The notes under the pieces: model-generated
Told to the model about the DNA's origin: nothing
Databases searched by the model: none
What the model saw: the letters and a program-made list of their open reading frames with translations, nothing else
Origin: Haloarcula limicola
Lineage (GTDB): Archaea; Halobacteriota; Halobacteria; Halobacteriales; Haloarculaceae
DNA length: 64,000 nt
Assembly (NCBI RefSeq): GCF_010119205.1
Contig: NZ_WRXM01000002.1
Location: 240,982 to 304,981, forward strand
Direction of reading: 5' to 3'
Made by a program: the position numbers and the translations under genes
Shown here: one piece after another, positions 62,491-64,000 of the stretch
Layout of the letters: every line of letters begins with the position of its first letter
Numbering within the stretch: the stretch's first letter is position 1

Positions 62491-63683
62491 GTGAGGACGA
62501 CCGCGACGCTGATGATGTCCTTGACGAGCTGCGAGAGATGCTGGACGACGAAGCAGATCTCGATTCCACGGCACCGCGGAAGGCGTTCGATCTCTGGATG
62601 CAGCAGCAACAGGATGCCGCCGAATCGACTCTTCAGTCGTATCGCTACCGCGTTCGGCCGTTCCTTCAGTTCTGTGAAGAGAAGGAGATCGACGACCTGA
62701 ACGAGGTGACGACGCGGGATATCAAGGAGTTCGAGGCCCGTCGATGGGATTCGGACCTTCAGCGCAACACGCTGAATAATCAGTTCGGGACGCTCCGGCA
62801 GTTCCTGACCTACTGTCGAGATTTGAACGCGGTTTCGGATGACGTTGTGACGGCGCTGGATGTTCCCGACCTTTCGAAGGAACAGCGTGTCAACACGGAG
62901 AAGCTCATCACCGACCGAGCGCAGGAGATTATCGAGAATCTGGACCGCTATCGGTACGCTTCGCGTGACCACGTACTGACGCTACTTCTCTGGCGTACGA
63001 CCGCGCGTATCGGCACGATTCGGTCGCTGGATTTAGAGGACGTGTATCTTGATGAGGCGGACCGCGAGCGGCTTCGAGAGGAACTGGAGTCGGGTGGATA
63101 CGCGAACCATGTCATCGAGAGCATCCTCGCTGAAGCTTCGCTTCCGTTCTTGTATCTGCGTCACCGACCAGAGAGTGAGACGCCACTGAAGAATCAGGAG
63201 GGTGGCGAGCGGATCATCAACATCGCGGAGTGGGTCGCGGACGTCCTTCGGGACTTCATTCGTGTGAACCGGGATGATGTTACTGACGAGTACGGCCGCG
63301 AGCCACTGTTGTCTTCACAGAAGGGCAGTGGTCGGCTCTCGGATTCGGCGATACGGAACTGGATTTACATCTTCACTCAGCCGTGCGAGTTCGGTGGGGA
63401 GTGTCCGCACGATCGCGATCCGGAGGAGTGCGAGGCCCGCGTGCATGGACATGGTTCGACGTGTCCGAGTTCTCGGAGCCCGCACAAGATTCGGACGGGT
63501 TCGATTACGCATCATCGAGACCAGGGCTGGCCGGTGCCGGATTTGGCGGAGAAGGCGAATACGAGTGAGGAGTTGATTGAGGGCGTCTATGACCAGCCTG
63601 AACAGCTGGTTCGAGGCGCTTCTCGGCGATCCCATCTCGACAAGCTGGACAGCGCGGCGACCGATTCAGACGACGATTCATAA
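62487..63683 (+). CDS. Tyrosine recombinase (integrase) of the element
   Basis: A 398-aa site-specific recombinase. A SAM-like core-binding domain covers about residues 25-135. The catalytic domain shows Arg174 (TTARIGTIRSL), His333-x2-Arg336 (SPHKIRTGSI) and Tyr368 (IEGVYDQPE). A four-Cys insert (Cys300, 306, 315, 326) before box II is typical of haloarchaeal integrases and may bind zinc. The gene ends 65 bp before the right attachment site. Its ATG overlaps the preceding small frame. Confidence 0.92.
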   Translation: MSEDDRDADDVLDELREMLDDEADLDSTAPRKAFDLWMQQQQDAAESTLQSYRYRVRPFLQFCEEKEIDDLNEVTTRDIKEFEARRWDSDLQRNTLNNQFGTLRQFLTYCRDLNAVSDDVVTALDVPDLSKEQRVNTEKLITDRAQEIIENLDRYRYASRDHVLTLLLWRTTARIGTIRSLDLEDVYLDEADRERLREELESGGYANHVIESILAEASLPFLYLRHRPESETPLKNQEGGERIINIAEWVADVLRDFIRVNRDDVTDEYGREPLLSSQKGSGRLSDSAIRNWIYIFTQPCEFGGECPHDRDPEECEARVHGHGSTCPSSRSPHKIRTGSITHHRDQGWPVPDLAEKANTSEELIEGVYDQPEQLVRGASRRSHLDKLDSAATDSDDDS

Positions 63684-63748
63684 CCAATGATGTCACCAAT
63701 AGTTTCGAGTAGATTTACATGGAAATACACAGACTGCGACGGAACCAC

Positions 63749-63761
63749 CTCGGCGGTCCCA
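63749..63761. other. attR: copy of the tRNA-Pro 3' end
   Basis: CTCGGCGGTCCCA, identical to 36804-36816 in the same orientation, 65 bp after the integrase stop. Flanking bases differ on both sides, so the shared core is exactly 13 bp. Confidence 0.8.
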
Positions 63762-63879
63762 TTCTACTTTCGCGGCGCTCGACTCCGAGCGCCGCGTGAA
63801 TCGACGATGAGCGGCGAGATTCGAGCCTATTAGTTCATAGCCCGGAACGGCGCGGAGCGCCGAAAGAGATACCAATTCG

Positions 63880-63897
63880 ACGTACACAACGTACACA
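63880..63897. promoter_or_regulatory. Tandem 9-bp repeat before the antitoxin gene
   Basis: ACGTACACA occurs twice without a gap, ending 1 bp before the ATG at 63899. Such repeats are typical operator half-sites for toxin-antitoxin autoregulation. Confidence 0.45.
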
Positions 63898-63898
63898 C

Positions 63899-64000
63899 AT
63901 GAGCACGATACGAGTCACCGACGACGTAAAAGAGCGGCTACGGGACCTGAAACGGGACGACGAGAGTTTTAACGACCTACTGGACCGCCTCAGTCGAAGT
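63899..64000 (+). CDS. vapB: VapB-type antitoxin, N-terminal part
   Basis: 34 codons are visible: MSTIRVTDDVKERLRDLKRDD then SFNDLLDRLSRS, the opening of VapB/UPF0330 antitoxins (a strand then a ribbon-helix-helix-like helix pair). A vapC toxin would be expected just beyond the window. It lies outside the integrated element. Confidence 0.72.
   Translation, partial: MSTIRVTDDVKERLRDLKRDDESFNDLLDRLSRS

Larger units (their letters stand above)
36804..63761. mobile_element. Integrated haloarchaeal virus-like or plasmid-vesicle-like element in tRNA-Pro
   Basis: About 26.9 kb between two identical 13-bp sites, with a tyrosine recombinase gene next to the right site. The contents are a zinc-microprotein operon with a 552-aa helix-turn-helix-like protein, AT-rich cargo, an overlapping operon of membrane/secreted proteins with one ATPase, an AbrB-like regulator, Orc1/Cdc6, a GmrSD-like protein and a repressor/integrase module. 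I see no terminase, portal, tail or double-jelly-roll capsid gene. The gene set fits a pleomorphic (pleolipovirus-like) provirus or an integrated plasmid-vesicle element better than a tailed or icosahedral virus. The main modules look intact. Confidence 0.85.

Noticed and set aside
36804-63761. Tailed-virus or icosahedral (sphaerolipovirus-like) provirus
   Set aside because: No terminase, portal, protease, tail-tape-measure or paired small capsid genes can be recognised; the structural genes are membrane and secreted proteins.

Overview
The window is chromosome from a haloarchaeon (class Halobacteria). The evidence is the high G+C, the very acidic proteins, TATA boxes close upstream of start codons, archaeal versions of Cbf5, cytidylate kinase, adenylate kinase and the DUF106 membrane insertase, Tat lipoproteins, a PGF-CTERM-like tail, and many small families known mainly from this group. 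I do not assign a genus.

Region 1 (1-36745) is ordinary host chromosome. On the minus strand it begins with a complete Dpp/Opp-type ABC importer operon: binding protein, two permeases and two ATPases, reading 6536 to 141. A BtuF-like binding protein diverges from BtuC and BtuD across a short promoter that holds an inverted repeat. An MrfA-type helicase, an MscS channel, an Lrp/AsnC regulator and the two carbamoyl-phosphate synthase genes follow. carA and carB lie on opposite strands 1.8 kb apart, but their promoters carry nearly the same 15-bp palindrome (13 of 15 bases), and one of those promoters is shared with the Lrp gene. A perfect 31-bp inverted repeat brackets lrp-carA. Next are panE, assorted haloarchaeal proteins, two flavoproteins, a histidine kinase, thrB, and the conserved adk / DUF106 / cmk / cbf5 cluster, ending in tRNA-Pro(GGG).

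Region 2 (36804-63761) is an integrated element of about 27 kb. It lies between the last 13 bp of tRNA-Pro and an exact copy of those 13 bp just past a tyrosine recombinase gene. From left to right it holds: (a) a tightly overlapping rightward operon of zinc-finger microproteins and a 552-aa protein with a helix-turn-helix-like segment; (b) an AT-rich cargo block with a HEPN-type protein and two membrane proteins; (c) a leftward operon of 15 or so overlapping genes (53794 to 43557), almost all membrane or secreted proteins, with one P-loop ATPase and a 1309-aa repeat-rich surface protein, and with no recognisable capsid, terminase, portal or tail gene; (d) an AbrB-like regulator diverging from that operon; (e) Orc1/Cdc6 beside an AT-rich gap; (f) a single-chain GmrSD-like (DUF262+DUF1524) restriction protein; (g) a lysogeny-type module with a PhiH1-repressor-like winged helix, a PadR-like regulator, a truncated gene remnant and the integrase.

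The most interesting object is cassette (c). It looks like a machine for making membrane-bounded particles: a pleomorphic virus, or a plasmid-vesicle system of the pR1SE kind. It carries its own regulator, replication gene and integration module, and cargo that looks like anti-phage defence. The window ends 0.1 kb into a host VapB-type antitoxin gene.
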